Shown: positions 32,901-46,726, numbered from the stretch's first letter. The stretch: DNA of 64,000 bases from Rhea pennata (GCF_028389875.1 NC_084670.1:10821383-10885382); one strand, 5' to 3'. Numbers and translations: made by a program. The notes: generated by a model from the letters alone, not told the origin.

Positions 32901-35900
32901 CGCTCTGCCAGCCCCACAGCAAATCCTGCCTTCATCCCAGCCACCAGACTTCCCTCGGCAGGCCTGGGAAGGGATGCACAGCAGACACAGCACGGAGGGA
33001 CTTTCCAGGGTGGGAGCTTGCTCCTAGTCTGGTTTCTCACCATCTCGAAAGCAGGCTGTGAGCTTGCAAATCAGAGGTATTTTTCAAGTTGGTTCCTGCA
33101 GGGGAAGTGATCAAACAATTATTTATGCTCCTCTTTGACCTGACAGCTAATGCTCACGGAGCAGAAAGTTGCTGTCAAGGCTGCCGGGAAACAGTTCCCC
33201 CGTGGTCTGTGGTGTGTTTCTAAAAGGTAGACACTGAGGCAACAGGTCCCCTTTAAACGCACCGCTGTGACGTGAGCCGGCACGCTGCTGGCCAGCTTCT
33301 GGGCTGAAGTCATGCCTCGCTTCCCCCTGTGGAGCCGACTATCCGGCTTCTCCCTGCACCGGAGGGTGATCCTGGCTCTTTCTCCAGCCCTTAGCCCCCT
33401 CCTTGCCCCTCGCACCAGTTTGCAACCCAAATAGCCTGCTCTGGCTCTCAAGTGTGCTTTTATCTTCCACCAAGAGGTAGGAGAGCAGCAGAGCTGGAGC
33501 CAGTGGAGAGCCCCAGGGCCAGCAAGGAGGAAGGCCGGGGTTGCATCTTGACAAGGTTGGACCAGTTCTTGGACTCCACCTGCCCATGCTCTTCTCAATC
33601 AAGCATCGAGAAGATGCACAGCCTCGCTGGCCCAAGGGAGAGGACAGAGGCTTGTGTTCTCCCGGGACAGTCAGACCTGCCAGGTGGCAGCCTCTCGTGG
33701 CCCCGTGGGAAGGCTGTAAGATTGCAGCATGAGCGAAAGCAGCCCCCAAAGTGAGGGCAACGTGAAAGTTTCTATTCAGACCAACTGTTTTTTCAGGCAT
33801 TTGTAGCTCCCTCTAATGTGTTTTTCTTCTTCACTCTCTTTTGGGGATGGAATTATTCTAGCTTTGTGCAAAGAATGGCTCTGAAGTGCTTTGGGAGTGG
33901 AAACCTCCCGTTATACTTTCGAAAAATAATATTAATCTTCCCTTTGCTTTTATGAAGCGCTCTTTCTCCCACATGGCTCAGGACTGGAGGTAGGCATTTG
34001 ATGTAGAAATAGCCCGGGCTGAAAAGGCCCTTTTGATGTTCGACTTTCACGAAGCCAACGGAAGGCCATGCAGATCACCACTGGCTGGGGCTAGCTCCAG
34101 GCTGGTCCTGCTGGGAGCCCCGGGGAGGGAGCGTGTGCCCTAAGACAGGCAGCGGGTGCAGGAGCAGGTTCCTGCCCCGGCAGACCCTTCTCCTCCCTGC
34201 CTGGTGCCATGCATTTCTTTTTCCAGGCCTTTAAAGAAAGAAAACCAAACGGAAGGATTTCCATTAAGGAAAATTGCCCTCGGGGCACCTTAGCTGTAGG
34301 TTGCATGAGATCCTGTCTGGGCTGCTGGCACAGAAGGGTCCTGTTCTCAACAGGGTGGCCAGTGGGAGGGCTGAGGGTCTGCCCATACTTCTTCCACCTT
34401 TGTTGTCCTGGGATTTCTTGCAGCACCAAGAAGCTCTGTAGCACCATATGCCTGGCTGGAGACAGGCCCTGAACCATGCACAAGTTGGTCAGGAAACACA
34501 GTGACTGAAGAGATTTGCCAGTATGAATGAGCCACCTCAGCTTATAGCCAAGGCAAGACTCTTCCATCCTCTAGCAGGCACCTGGGATATTGCCACTTGC
34601 CCAAAAGACTCCTGAAAAATCCCACTCTGCAGGGAGAAGGGACCATGTGATGAAGGGCCCTTTGGCCTGATACAGCTCCAGGGCAGCTCCAGGCCTAATA
34701 CAGGTGCGTAGCAGGGCCCAGGAGCAGTGAGCTGCCACACCAGAGCTCAGCTGAGATCCCAAGCCCCAGCCCACCAACACAGCCTGCAGCAAACCGGAGT
34801 GATGAACGCTGCATTTCCAAACCAGCACAAGGACGTTGCTCATTCCTGCAGCCGGAGACAAAGCAGGCGTTTCTGTTGCTGGACTGTGTTGTAAGGAGCG
34901 TGCAGAAGAGCGCAGAGCTGTGTGTGACTGCTGTGCCTAAGGGTCGCATTGCCCTTGCACCAGGGACTAACCTGGGTTCGAGGCTGCTGTCCTAAGGAGC
35001 CCACGATGGTTATGCTATGCAGTCAGCCCTGGCCAGTGCCTTTCCTGGCTGCGTATTTCCCACCCTTCTGCTGGTATTACGCATGAGGGCAGGCAAAGGG
35101 AGCGGGAGGGAAGGACTGCATCCCGGCTTTGCAGGAACCTGGGGCTGAGTCACAGCCCTGGAATAGTGAGGAATGAGGCACCGGCGACCATCAGTTATGT
35201 TCTCATCACTTAATAACTTGCGCCTAGGGAAGCTTTGGGGGAGACAGCAGAATGGGTCAATTCACAATTATAGGTGTAAAATGCAGCTTTGCCAAGCAAA
35301 GAGCATCCATCTCATGGAGAACGCTGCCTAACAGGTGAGGCAGTGGCCTGCGGTTAAGACATGGGGGGGACACGGTTGTACGTCATAGTCTGAACAAGCC
35401 ACCTAGGCTTTTGGTGTGCCAGGAGCCCCACCAGGTACCCAGGAGCCTACATGTACTTTTGCTGCTGAGGGCCTTCAGGATCCACCGCTGCTTCCCATGT
35501 AGGTTGTTCCAGCATCACCTATATCCCTCTGCCAGGACATCTCCCCTCTGTGCTATCTCCCCTCCACAGCGCAACTCTACCTGCGAGCCCTGTGCCATGC
35601 TGGGGCAGTACTGCAGTTTGCTTTTAAAAAAAACACACATTGGTATCGTGTGCTTCCAGTCTGCCCCAGGAGGCAGCACTGGGTTAAGGTATACCTGGTG
35701 ATATATTTTTCTGGTGGGAGCACCAGGGAGGTGAGCTAGGTGTGAGGAAAATGGATGAGCTGAGAACTGAAGTATCTCAGTGCAGGAGTGATCTGTCACT
35801 GGAAGAGGGCCATGGTTCTCCATCGTCAGTAGCCCCGTCGGGCGATGCGTGCGATGGCAGCAGCAGGACCCCACGGGCCCCGGTGGCAGGGCTGCGTGCC

Positions 35901-36650
35901 TCGCTGCGGAGCTGCGCTGGGGGGGCCGGACCTGGTCCCAGAGCTGCAGGACGCAGAGGCAGGCCGAGCACAGGGTACGGGCACGCCGGCCAAGGAGTCG
36001 CCTCCGCCTTGGCCATCGGCGCCTCCGATCCGTGTTATCCGCTCGGTGGGAAGGCTCAGGCCTCCTTATTTTGACATCGCTTTGGTGCATGGTTCCCAGG
36101 GTCTAGTCACCTTGTGAGCTTGCCTCAACGCCGTCATGGGACAAGGAGCCTTGTTACATTCGAGGGAATATTGGCACCGGGAACATCCTGGCTTCCTAGA
36201 GATCGGCTGATGAGCAAAGATTATCCAAACACGGACCCTGCCGTGGCTCTTCTGCCACCCACAGCAAAGCGCCTTGCTCCCCAGCCGCAGAAGGGTCGCG
36301 TCTCCGCTTCCCGCGCAAAACCCGGAGCCCCCTGGACGCGCGTCACCGCCGCAGCGCGGCGCAGCGGGCCGGCGCGCGAGGAGCACGCCGCAGCGCCCTC
36401 GGGGCGCTCCCGGAGGCAGGGCAGCTGGGCCGCGGTGGCGAGGGGCCGTGGGGCGAGGGGCAGGTGGAGTGGATATTCGCTTCGGGACCCAGCCTCCGCG
36501 CGGGACGTGCCGCTGGCAATAGGGAGCCTGATGACCCCTTCGCTCCTTCCAGTCCTGCATCGCTCTCATTGCCTCACTTAGGGTTTCCAGTATCCAGCGG
36601 TTTTGTCTGGGTCGGTGCAGCTCTGAGCTTTGCTCTCTCTTTCCCCTGCC
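30000..36650 (+). other. PIK3R3: Long intron, part 3: no gene recognised
   Basis: Intermediate GC content with no recognisable exon, RNA gene or mobile element. Short frames on both strands carry no family motif. A CpG-rich patch lies at about 35.85-36.45 kb. Confidence 0.6.
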
Positions 36651-36699
36651 TCTTCCCCTCCTACTGTTTTAACTCATAGAAACACTCTTAAAAGGCGGT

Positions 36700-37060
36700 T
36701 TGTCTGGGAGATGTTGCGTAAAACAAAGTTGTATTGTGTATGTTTGGTCAAAGCAAGATAAGAGCTCCAAAATGCCCGGGCAATAAAGGTTGCTTCTTCA
36801 GGTGCTGGCAGCTCGCACAGAGCACTCAGTGTTCAGGAGCCGGCTGATGTGTTAACCTACCGGCTGCGATTTGCATAGATACAATACCGGTTTTCACTTT
36901 CTGACAGCTTCTTGGCCTGGAAGCTGTCGTATTGAACCTTATACCAGTATGTTGGCTCATTAATCAGTATCACACTATTTACTTTGTCTCTCTCCTTTTT
37001 TCTTTTTCTTTTTGGAGACAATAAACATTTTATGCTTCGTCAGCAGAATGTATGACCAAG
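36700..37060 (+). promoter_or_regulatory. Candidate regulatory block with octamer and GATA-type motifs
   Basis: The block holds AAGCAAGATAAGAG (GATA-type), TGCGATTTGCATAGATACAA (octamer ATTTGCAT) and GGCTCATTAATCAGTATC. They fall in sequence that is not simple repeat and not GC-biased. Motif density is suggestive only. Confidence 0.25.
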
Positions 37061-39554
37061 GGTCCTACAAAAGCCTTCAGGCTTTCCCCGTCCTCCTCCC
37101 AGCGTCCGCCCTACAGGTAGCGAGCGCTCCAGCAGCCGCACGCATTGCATTAGCCAAGCAAAGTGAGGAGAGCTCTGGAGATCTCTAGGTAAAATCTGAG
37201 GATGTTGCAAATTTTGTCTAATCCTCTAGGAACAAAGAACTGCTGGACATCTGGAAATCCTGGATGTGAGCACCACGCCAGCCCAGCGCAGCCCTAAGGC
37301 ACATGCTTAGCGAGAGCAGCACTCGCGGGAAGCACGGGACCAATCACACGTGCTGCACACTCACTCCGTGCGCAGGCAGGAAAGCTGATGCCTTCCAAAT
37401 GCTCGGGATTTATTGCACATTTAGAAGACATCTGTGCAGCACGGGCGCTGTTGGGCCCAGGCTTCCAGCCTAAGGATTTACCTGGTGCGCTGGGCAGATT
37501 TTTAGCCCAAAATGAACGTTGTGCTGCTGTGGACAGTCTGCTCACACATACCCCTGACAGCTGCGCTGCTGCAGCTGGGATTTACTGAATCTGGGAAATT
37601 CTGGGGCCTGATGCTGAGAAAGGCCTGTCTTACAGTGCTAAGCAGGATGGGGGGAGGGGGGAGAGGAGGGTTGATGGAGATGTTTTCCTATGTCCTGCAT
37701 GTTTGTAGATGATGTCTAGAGCTCCACAGTGACAGACTCGCATGGAAGGCATGGCAGAAGGAGAAACAGGGAGTTAGTTGTCGGTGCCATAAAGTCCCAC
37801 CTGCTCTCCAGGAAATAAATATTCTTTTCTTAGGAACCCAGTGTTATTCAACTGAACTCACCCTGTAGGTCAGGAAATTTTCAGCAGGGAAAGAATCTTA
37901 ATGCAAAAGACAGACAAAAACAGTCTTAAAGAAGTTAATCTGCAAGTATCCTTTGCTCAGGCTCTTTCTTTCCATTGCCTTGGCTTTACAATGAAGGCAT
38001 CACATTCATGTGCTGGTTTTCAAATGTTTACCCTATACTGCGCTGTTTGTTTTATTTCTCTGCTTAGTGTTCAGAGGCTGTTCTTCTTGCACTTATTTAC
38101 TGTTAAGCAAAGAAAGCCAGGGAAAATGATCTCCAAAGCAAACAGAACCATGTTTCCATTTGGGAAAACTTACAGGGAAAGTGCATGTAGCTAAGCAACA
38201 ATGCATGATGGTAAATGGGTCATTTTCCAAGGCATGAATTGCATGCGCATAACTGCAAGGAAAACAATACCAGCCAACACACTGCCTACATTTGAATTCT
38301 TGGTCTAGTCCATTAATAAGAAACGAGACGACTTTTCAATGCCCCAGAGAGCTCCCCAGTTTTTTGGGGGGGTTTTGTCATGTTTTCCCTCTCGCCCCAA
38401 AACCTTGGGTCAGAGTCAGTGTTACCGCTGCTGCGGCGAGCTCGGAGGACGAACCGGCAGCGCGAGGGGCACTGCCCCGCTCCAGAGGCCTTGGAGCGAG
38501 GGATCGGCTCCGACCACATCTCAAGGAAGGGGAGAGAGCCAGGGCAGGCCGGTAGCAGCGCTGGGGAGCTCGGCCAAGCCGAGCTCTCTCTGGCCATGAG
38601 AAACTCCCTCCTGTTCAGGGCCAGGGCAAAGCTGGCTTTCACTTGCGCGTTATCACCAAAGCTTCATCTCAAAATACATCCAGCAGTAAACAGAGATTGC
38701 TTTGCCTGGTTGTCCTCCCAATGGAACTAGATAGTCTTCGCTACCTAGTGGAAAAAAAAAGTGAAAAAGGTGACACTGTCTCACCATCGAGTAGCATACG
38801 GTGGATCCTGGGATAGTACCACTAGGAAAACACGAGCAACAGTACTGCAAAACGGGCCGGGAAGCAGGGCACAGGCGAGTTTCCTGCTGGATAAACAGGT
38901 GAGGTCAGGTTTGGATGGGGCACAACATCCGTCTCACATAGCTACCTTGTCCTAAGTGACAGTGCCTGGCTCAGCCCGGCATGAAGGCTTAGGGAACCGA
39001 TGTGCTTTGCATCCCAGGGTAGGAAAACCATCTTTCCTCTTTTTTTTTTTTTTTACCATAGTAAAAACAAAATTACAGAGTTTAAGCTTTGTATTTACCA
39101 AAGTAGCTACTCATTTGGGCTTTTTAAGAATTCCTACTGGAAATGATGTTGCCTTCAAATCAGTTCAGACCGGAAGGTCACCAAGTGAATTGATAGCAGA
39201 GCAGGGAAGAGACCTCAGTTTTTCTAGACTTGACACTTATTTCCCCTTCCTGACACTTGCATCGCTGACTGTGATTAAAATATACACTGCTGTGTTTATT
39301 AAAAAGAAAGAGTTATTGCAGGAAGGTATTGGGATTATTTCTTTCCTCTGTACATAAAGTTCTACAGTTCCTTTTAAAATCAGACCTGTGGAATTTACAG
39401 AGTGGTTATTGTACATTCCTTGAAAAAAAATCTGAGCAAGTAGTTCCAGTGCATTAAAGCAATGAATAGAGGAAGTGAAAAATATTTTAAATTCTTACAG
39501 AGTGCTACATTTCAAAAATGCCCTGATTTCAAAATTAGAAGGGGGTGGGTGACT

Positions 39555-39596
39555 CTTTTTTTCCTCCTTTTTTTTCCTCCTTTTTTTTTCCTCTCT
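39555..39596 (+). repeat. T8-9CCTCC pyrimidine tandem repeat
   Basis: Three units of TTTTTTTTCCTCC type, 13-14 bases each, form a 42-base pure pyrimidine tract. Confidence 0.88.
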
Positions 39597-40317
39597 AATT
39601 TCTCTGAACTTGTTACAAGTCTCCTTCCATTTTACTCACCATTTCCAAGCGACTAAATAAAGAGAGGCTTGGAATGATGACAGAGATGCAAAGTGCACAA
39701 AGGGACCAGAGTGTGGTCCGATAATTCTGTAATTGGAGCTGCTCGAGGCGAAATTTTTTCAATCCCATGTAAATGGGGATCGCTGAAAACCCTTCACAAT
39801 TGGTCTGTCAGGGTTCTTCTTTAATGGATTGCTCTGTTTAACTCTCTCTGTTTGTCACTGGCAAGATGACAAGAGAAATTAGTGTACTGGAAAAGAGAAG
39901 GTAAATGCAGCTCCGCAGCCTGGTTCCACAGCCCCACGGCCCCGGGACGCAGCTTGCAGGCTGCTTTGGGGCTTGCAAAATCCCGGCCACCCTTCCTAGG
40001 GGTTGGGGTGCAGAGGACCTGCAGCTCGGGGACTAAAGCTGTGAGGAGCGTGTGGGGAGAAGCAGGATCCACCCACACGTCCGTGGGGGTCCTAAGAGCA
40101 CTGGCTGGAGCTGGCTGCAGACAAGGATCAGGATTTGAGGGAACGTAACTCCCCAGCAAGGCCAAGTCGCAAACCTTCTCATCAGCTCTAAAACGGTTTT
40201 GTCTCCCGCTTTTGCATCAAGGCAATCTCATTTCCTTTAAGCGCTATGTATTAATGTCAGTCTCCTGGGGACAGTGGGCAGGGGGGGGTAACACTCTCCG
40301 TTAGAGAAGACACTTGG

Positions 40318-40366
40318 TGTGCACGCGTGTGTGTGTGTGAGCATGCATGTGTGCAAGCGCGTGTGC
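40318..40366 (+). repeat. GT-rich alternating microsatellite
   Basis: GTGTGCACGCGTGTGTGTGT continues into GAGCATGCATGTGTGCAAGC, an imperfect purine-pyrimidine alternation. Confidence 0.8.
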
Positions 40367-43300
40367 CTCTTTGGAGATGCTCTGACACCTCCACTGTTTG
40401 CAGCCAGCCTCTGAAATTTGGCAGGGACAGTGCCCCGAGGCTAGAGATGTACCTTTCGCTTTTCCCATGAAATTCCATTCTGGTTTGGCTGAGTTATAAA
40501 AAAAAAGTTTGAAAATCGCCATTTCCCTTCTGCTGCCTGCATTCCTCAGGAAAACTTTGGCAGCCTGTCAAAACAATAACTGAACGTGAACTTTCTAAAG
40601 AGCTGGCCCAGTGCTGTCTGCCAAAGCAGCAATTCAGCACAGCTCAGCGCTGTGTGTCCTTTCCCTCACCCCCCTTGCCCACCCCTCCGCGCAGCCAGCC
40701 CGGAGCACCGTTCAGGGCAGACGTGTCCACTCCAGGCACCAGTGGGCAGAGCGTGGAGCTGGCGTATGTCACCCAGCTGCAAAACCGACACGCAGCCCGA
40801 CCAGCTCTCCCCTGCCAGGAGAGCAGCTTTCAGCTTCCAGCCTGTGCACTGACTCTTGTAACTTATGCAGCAGAAACCTCTGGAGCAATGTGGAAAGTCC
40901 AGAATTCAAATGTTGCTCAGGAATACGTTAGGCTCAGCTGCAATAACCTATGCTGTCGATATTTATTCAAAATATCTTAATTTTTTTAGGCTGTTATTTC
41001 CTATGTTAAAAGAATGTTGTTTACAGTGTGAAGCCAAGTGCTTTTAAGTTAGGAAATGCCTAATGTATGATTCCTTGCAAGCTTAATTCTGTGTGCGTGC
41101 ACTGTGATACTGTGTTAAGTACACGATCTCTGTATTTCGGCCTTTTTCATTGTGGTCTAAATGCAGAAGGAAAGAGGACGTAAGTTGCTCAGACAGCTGT
41201 AAATAAGACATATCCTAACTCAGAAGTGTTTCATTTAAATTTTTTGCAGCCCACGTGTAATTCTTTAATACAAGTTATTAATGTAATATATAATTTTGAA
41301 ACCAAAGCACCCTACTTCAGTGCACTTGCCAGTGCTTTTTCTCACCACAGAAATGCAGCCACATTAGGGGTGGAGCAACGCTACTGTTTTGCAGCCTATT
41401 AGGGCATGAAATGACTCTTCAGATCACAGAGGAGGAATCACTGTGCCTGTTAAAATTTGGTGGCTCCCTCCAATTGCCATTTCACTTGAAGCTGCAATAG
41501 GAAGCAGAGAGGGAAGCACTGTTCCCTGCACTGTCACCTCAGCAGAACACACGGGTTAATGCTCTTAATCTGGTGGCAAAGCTTTGCAGTCTCTGGGGCA
41601 TTTCCAGGTCTCAGATTTCGTAATTCAGGTGGAAGGTGGAGCTTGCAGAGCCCCCATGTCACCCAGCACTGTGCTGGCTCAGGGGGACAGACCAAATCTC
41701 CAGCAGTACCTTCCTGCCTTCCCACATCTGACCTCAGCATCCAGAGGTGAGAAAAAGGCAGGGAGAATCTGTTAACTAAACCAAATTGCCGTAACTGGTC
41801 GTTCTAGCGCTGCAAGATGCAGCCGATCCCATGGGAAGCTGGCCACCAGTTGCAGCAGGTATTTTACAAACCCTGGTGTCCACGCAGCACGAGGCTAGTA
41901 ACTTCACGCAGAATTTACTGCAGAGCAGGAAGTTGTTCTTTCCTACTCCAACTTAGCACTGCCTTCAAAAAGCTCCCCTCCAGCAGGCCCTGAGCGTGTG
42001 CTAATGGTGAAGCTAATATTCGGATCTCAGGAGAGGCCAGAAGTCTACAGCCTGCCCAAAAATCTCTCATCATTTTAGTGCATTTGGCTAGTAGCACTGC
42101 AGATTCAGGCCCCCCCTCCCTTTCCTCCTCCACCCCTCCAACTATAAAAGCCTGTTGTGGCCTACATTCAGCTGTCGGATATCACATTATCATGGCTCGG
42201 CAAAGAGGAAACCAAGCAGTTTGGCACAAATGGCTTTTCTGTGTTCAGCATGTTCCAATGCGAGTCCATTTGACTCTTCCTGAAACACATGGAAGCGCTC
42301 AGAACTTCAATATTTAATCTTGCCTTGAAATGCAAATTGTCAGATCCAAGGAAATGAAAGAGAGAGAACTTATGGCAGTTGACACTGGAACGTAAGATGC
42401 ATCGTAGAAACAGCACACACTGTGCTCATTTCTTGCCTTTAAGGTTCGTGTAATAGTGCAGATCTGACTGTGAGTGTTGTCTGTAGAGTTGTAGGAGCTG
42501 TCACTCTTTCACTTAGCATGGCATATGGGGACCACATTACAGGGACTTACCTTAAGGGTGAAGACAGTACCCAGGACCATGCAGGAGAATGGCTGTGCCA
42601 AGCCAGGTTTCCCCCGCGCTAGGCAGCCACGCTTTCCGTAGCACTGGGCCCCGTGGCCAAGCACAGCCATCATTACGGTTACTTTATTTGCCGTGTTTCA
42701 ATCTAGTTCTTCCTGACTTGGGATTATCCAAAGCACAAACGTTCAGCCAGACCCTAACGATCCCTGTGCATCAGCGCACTCAGTATTTTATCTTTTCTCA
42801 GAGGGCACTTCTGCAAGGCAGTATCCCCGTCTTTTGTGCATGTGGAGGAGAGACACATAAGCAGAGGGAATTTGCTGTGTGCAACTCAGCACATGTGGCT
42901 TCCTCTCCCCCCAGCACGCACATGCACACAGTCGCTCTCCCCTTATTGAAAGGCAGGCAGTGTAAGTAGGAAAGGGAGTGCCCCATGCATGTGTGTTGGG
43001 AGCCAAGTAATCCTGGATATATTGTAAGCACAGTTTTGAGAAATAAAAACACATTAATATTCTGTTCTCTCAAGGCATTATCCTACTGTTTACCACTACA
43101 CACAATCCTATGCCTTAAATTGCATCTTTGATTAAAGCACCAGCGAAAGAAACCAGTGCTAATAACAAAATGTATTCTGCTTTAAATCACTAAAGTGAAA
43201 ACATCAATAAGCTGTAACCATCAGTGCCGCCATGAAAATGAAGGCAACCAACATGGGAAACGGCAAGAATGAGATCCACTTTGCCAGCAGAAAAGCCAAG

Positions 43301-45976
43301 TAATTAGGTCTTATGTGGGTGGAACCTATAATGAGGTGCAGGAAGGGGGAAAATGAATTTCAACCCAGCTCCTTCCTCCATCCTCCCCCTTTCAGAGCTG
43401 CTAATCAAAGTTTGGGGATGGACTAGCCTGTTTTCTCCACTCTGCAGGGTCTGCAGAGCAGCATCCACATCTCTACCTGCACCCACCACCCTGCCACAGG
43501 CTGCATTTTCAAGCTTTGCAGTCCTACCCTGTGGGCACCTTCTGTGCACAGGGGGTTTGTTTGCACCCCTTGTACCAACTTAAATTTCACTGGGGCATAG
43601 GGTTTCCAGAGAAGGCGTTTTATTTGAGCAAGCTTGAGCTGATATGTTAGCCCAAGAAATTTAATTTAAAAACTAGAAAAAGGATTCATATCTGGCTATC
43701 ATGGATTAATCAGAATTTGTGGATAGGGATATAAAATTAATTTATCTACAGTGAGTTATTTGCATCAAAGCCCTGTGCTCCTATGCAGCTGTCTGTCCCT
43801 CAAGGAGTTCTATTACTGGAGCAGTGCTTGCTTTCAATTACTTGCTATGGAAGTTATTTGAGATATATCAGCGAACTCCAGATTCTCTGAGCCTAGCTCT
43901 TCCCACATATTCTTAAGTTGGGTATAGGTTTTCAGTTATTCACTACTTCAATCACCCTCGGTCACCCTCTTGTTCACCTAAGCCAGCAGTATGTTTTCAG
44001 TAGCTTTCTACCTTGAGCTAGAACAGGAGAAATTATTAATAACATATTCTTCCATGCTTTGAAGTGCAGATAAAATGTACAACTTAAGTGTTGGGTTTTT
44101 TAACACTCCTTGACATCTCTCTGGTAGATCAAAGTTCTTCTCTGTCCTTGTGTCTGTGACAGAGGCTGGAAGTATCTGGAAAGGGTTTTTTTCTCAGTAT
44201 CTGAACAGCTGTCATTTTGTCTTTCTTTAAAGTTGCTTCACTAAGCTAACACAGAGCCTGACTTTTGAGCTAGCCAAGTTTCTGTCTCGTGTAGCTTTTA
44301 GTCCATTAGCATCTGTAGGCACCAGCTTTGGGTTTGGCCATCAAGATTGCACTAGCACACATGTTGGGCTTCTTGTCCTGGTTTGGTTTTGGTGGTGTTT
44401 GTAGCTCAGAATTTTTATTTCAAAGTTTGTTAGAAGCAGCCATTTGGTTTTGTGGTTTCTCCTGGAGGCTTTTTTTTTTCCTGGTTATGTCACTAGAAAC
44501 TGAGAGTGTTTGGTTTCTTTGAGAGCTGTGCTCTAGTTAGTGGATGGTTATGATGCACTTTGAAATGTTCAGATGGCCAGAGTTGGATAAAGTGATATTA
44601 TTTTTAATATACAACAGGCACCATCACATGGTCAGATGTCACAGAAATGTGGCTGCAAAGGTAGGACAGGAGATCCTTGGTTTGATTTCTTATGATACAA
44701 CTGAAATAGAAAGCACATCAGATTTAGAGTAGTGGTAATGTTGCTTAGGACAGGCCATGTCCTCCCAGACATGGGACAAGAGCATCTCAATGGCAACAAG
44801 CAGCACAGACGATGGTCTTGTCCTCTCCCTCCTGCTGTTGCCCACCAGCTCACCCACACACGTGCTGGGCAGCCACATGACGGCCACCCTCGTCATCTGA
44901 AGGACCGTCATGTTTCAGTCCCTCACCCTGGGAGGTGATGAGTCACGCATCCGGCAGAGCTTCCCAGGCAGACAAGCACCTCGCACTCAGCAACATTGCC
45001 ACCAGGTCACAGCAGTGCTCCGTGCGGTACCTGGCTTCCCTTGACTTTACTTTTGGGGGTAAGACCTTTAAAAGCCTGGTCCATCTACTCATATGCTTGC
45101 CTTCTCTCAGAGGTTTGGTTTTGCTGAGCAACGTCCTCATTTGGAGAGGGCTCACACAAAACGCTGAGAAGCGGGTCTCACTCAGCTCCTACTGCCGAAA
45201 TTCACCTCTTGGCAAGCAAAGCCCTTTATTAATGAAATTTTGAGTGTTTCCACCTTTCCAAGCCCAAACGCTTCGGGAGGAAAAGGTTTTGCTTCAGGTG
45301 CGTATCTCTCGAGTTGCCTGCTGTGTGTGGAGGGGGATGGGGCGCTCGCTCTCCTCCGGGCTTAGATGTATTTAACTGTGTCCCTGGCTCAGGTTGGTGC
45401 TGCAACAGCAGGAGGCTAAGACAGCAGCGCTGCTAGCAAAGATGGCTTCGTTGTCCCGGCCGTGGGGCCGAGCGCTGCAGGGCGAACGCTCCTCGGGGTC
45501 ACTGAGCGGGACATCCCTCCCCTGCCCCATCCGTCATCCGGCCCTCTGGCCCTGGCTAGAGGCAGGGGCCGCAGGGAGCCTGACGCTGCCAGAGGAGAGG
45601 AAAGACGTCCGCGGGCGTCCCCGGCCTACCCACACAGCAGGGGCCGAGCGTCCCCAGGGGGCTCCCAGGGGTGGGGATGGGGAGGGCTGCGGGGCCAGAC
45701 CCTATGCGCGGGGAGAAGGGCTGGACACCCTTCCGTCAGCTCGGCTGGGTGCGCACGCCATGATACAGAGGCCCAGGATCAGAGCGTACAGGGACCCACG
45801 GACCCCCACCGGTGCTTGGGGGGCAGCTGCACCTCCCACGGCATGGGGGGCCCACTCGCTCGTCAGCGGGGGAAGAGTCTGCAAGCCCCAAAACCAGGGG
45901 GAGCAGAAGGGGCTTAGTGCCGAAAGGGGCGCACAAGCCCCCCCTTCCGTTTGGGTGGGGGCTTGCGGCCCCGGGT

Positions 45977-46093
45977 CAGCGTGTGGGGCAAAGACCCCAC
46001 TCAGCGTGGGGCCATACCCCATTCAGTGTGGGGCTACAGCCCGGCCGGCGTGTGGGGCGCACAGCCGGCCGGCGCGAGGGGCGCACCGCCATG
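45977..46093 (+). repeat. Degenerate 22-25-bp tandem repeat upstream of the CCAAT cluster
   Basis: About five units share CAGCGTGTGGGGC, followed by a variable CATACCCC/ACAGCCGG half. They begin near 45977, 46002, 46024, 46046 and 46070. The array ends about 115 bases before the first CCAAT box. Confidence 0.75.
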
Positions 46094-46209
46094 CCGGCCG
46101 CCACCACGGCCCCGAGGTGCCCGCGCGCCCGCTCCCCTCTTTGTCCCCCCTCCTTTCTCCCCCTCAACTCTCCCCTTTCTTTGTCCCGCTTAGTAACTGG
46201 GGCTCCCAG

Positions 46210-46279
46210 CCAATCGCCATCGAGCCGGCCGGCTTCGCCGCTAGCTGATTGGACGGGCCGCCGGCAGCCCTCAACCAAT
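46210..46279. promoter_or_regulatory. PIK3R3: Three CCAAT boxes (NF-Y type)
   Basis: CCAATCG at 46210, GATTGGACG (inverted) at 46247 and ACCAATCCA at 46274 are spaced about 38 and 27 bases apart. Multiple CCAAT boxes with close to three helical turns between them are typical of NF-Y-driven, TATA-poor promoters. Confidence 0.6.
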
Positions 46280-46708
46280 CCACGCGCTCGCTGCTCTCTC
46301 AGACAAAGACGGCAGCTCTGGCAACTGGGCTAAACTCCCCCCGCCCCCCACGCGTGCTCCACGGCAGCAGCCCCTTGGCGACGGGCCAGCCGCGGGACCT
46401 ACCACTTCGCCTTTTTCTCCTCGCAAGGGGGAGCCTTAGGAAAAGGGGGCGAGAGAGGCGGCTGAAGTGTAGAAAGAGAGCAGGTGAATAGTCAGAAGGG
46501 TGCGAAACGAGCAGTTTCAGTGTGAGGAACTTTCTTTTTCCGCACGCTTCGCCGAGTGAGAGAGGATGTGTCCCCTTCTGCTCGTTGCGCGCACCCCCTC
46601 TTCTGCCTCGTGGAAGCGACCACTCGCACAGCGCCCCCCCGCCCTCCTCGAACGGGTTAAAAAGGCGGCGTGAAGCCCCGCCCCCTGGGGCCCCTCCCGC
46701 GGCGTGCC

Positions 46709-46726
46709 GGGGGGGGGGGGGGGGGG
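46709..46726 (+). repeat. Poly-G run, 18 bases
   Basis: Uninterrupted G run immediately downstream of the GC box. It can form a G-quadruplex and its length is uncertain. Confidence 0.9.

Larger units (their letters stand above)
36650..45300 (+). other. PIK3R3: Long intron, part 4: AT-richer, no gene recognised
   Basis: GC content drops clearly from about 36.65 kb. Visible items are an AT-rich candidate regulatory block at 36700-37060, a pyrimidine tandem repeat at 39555-39596 and a GT-rich tract near 40318-40366. A CpG-rich patch at about 38.42-38.58 kb interrupts it. No exon is convincing on either strand. Confidence 0.6.

Noticed and set aside
45394..46248. 284-codon plus-strand frame across the CpG island
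   Set aside because: No family motif, low-complexity composition, and it overlaps the tandem repeat and CCAAT cluster. It is a promoter-island artefact.
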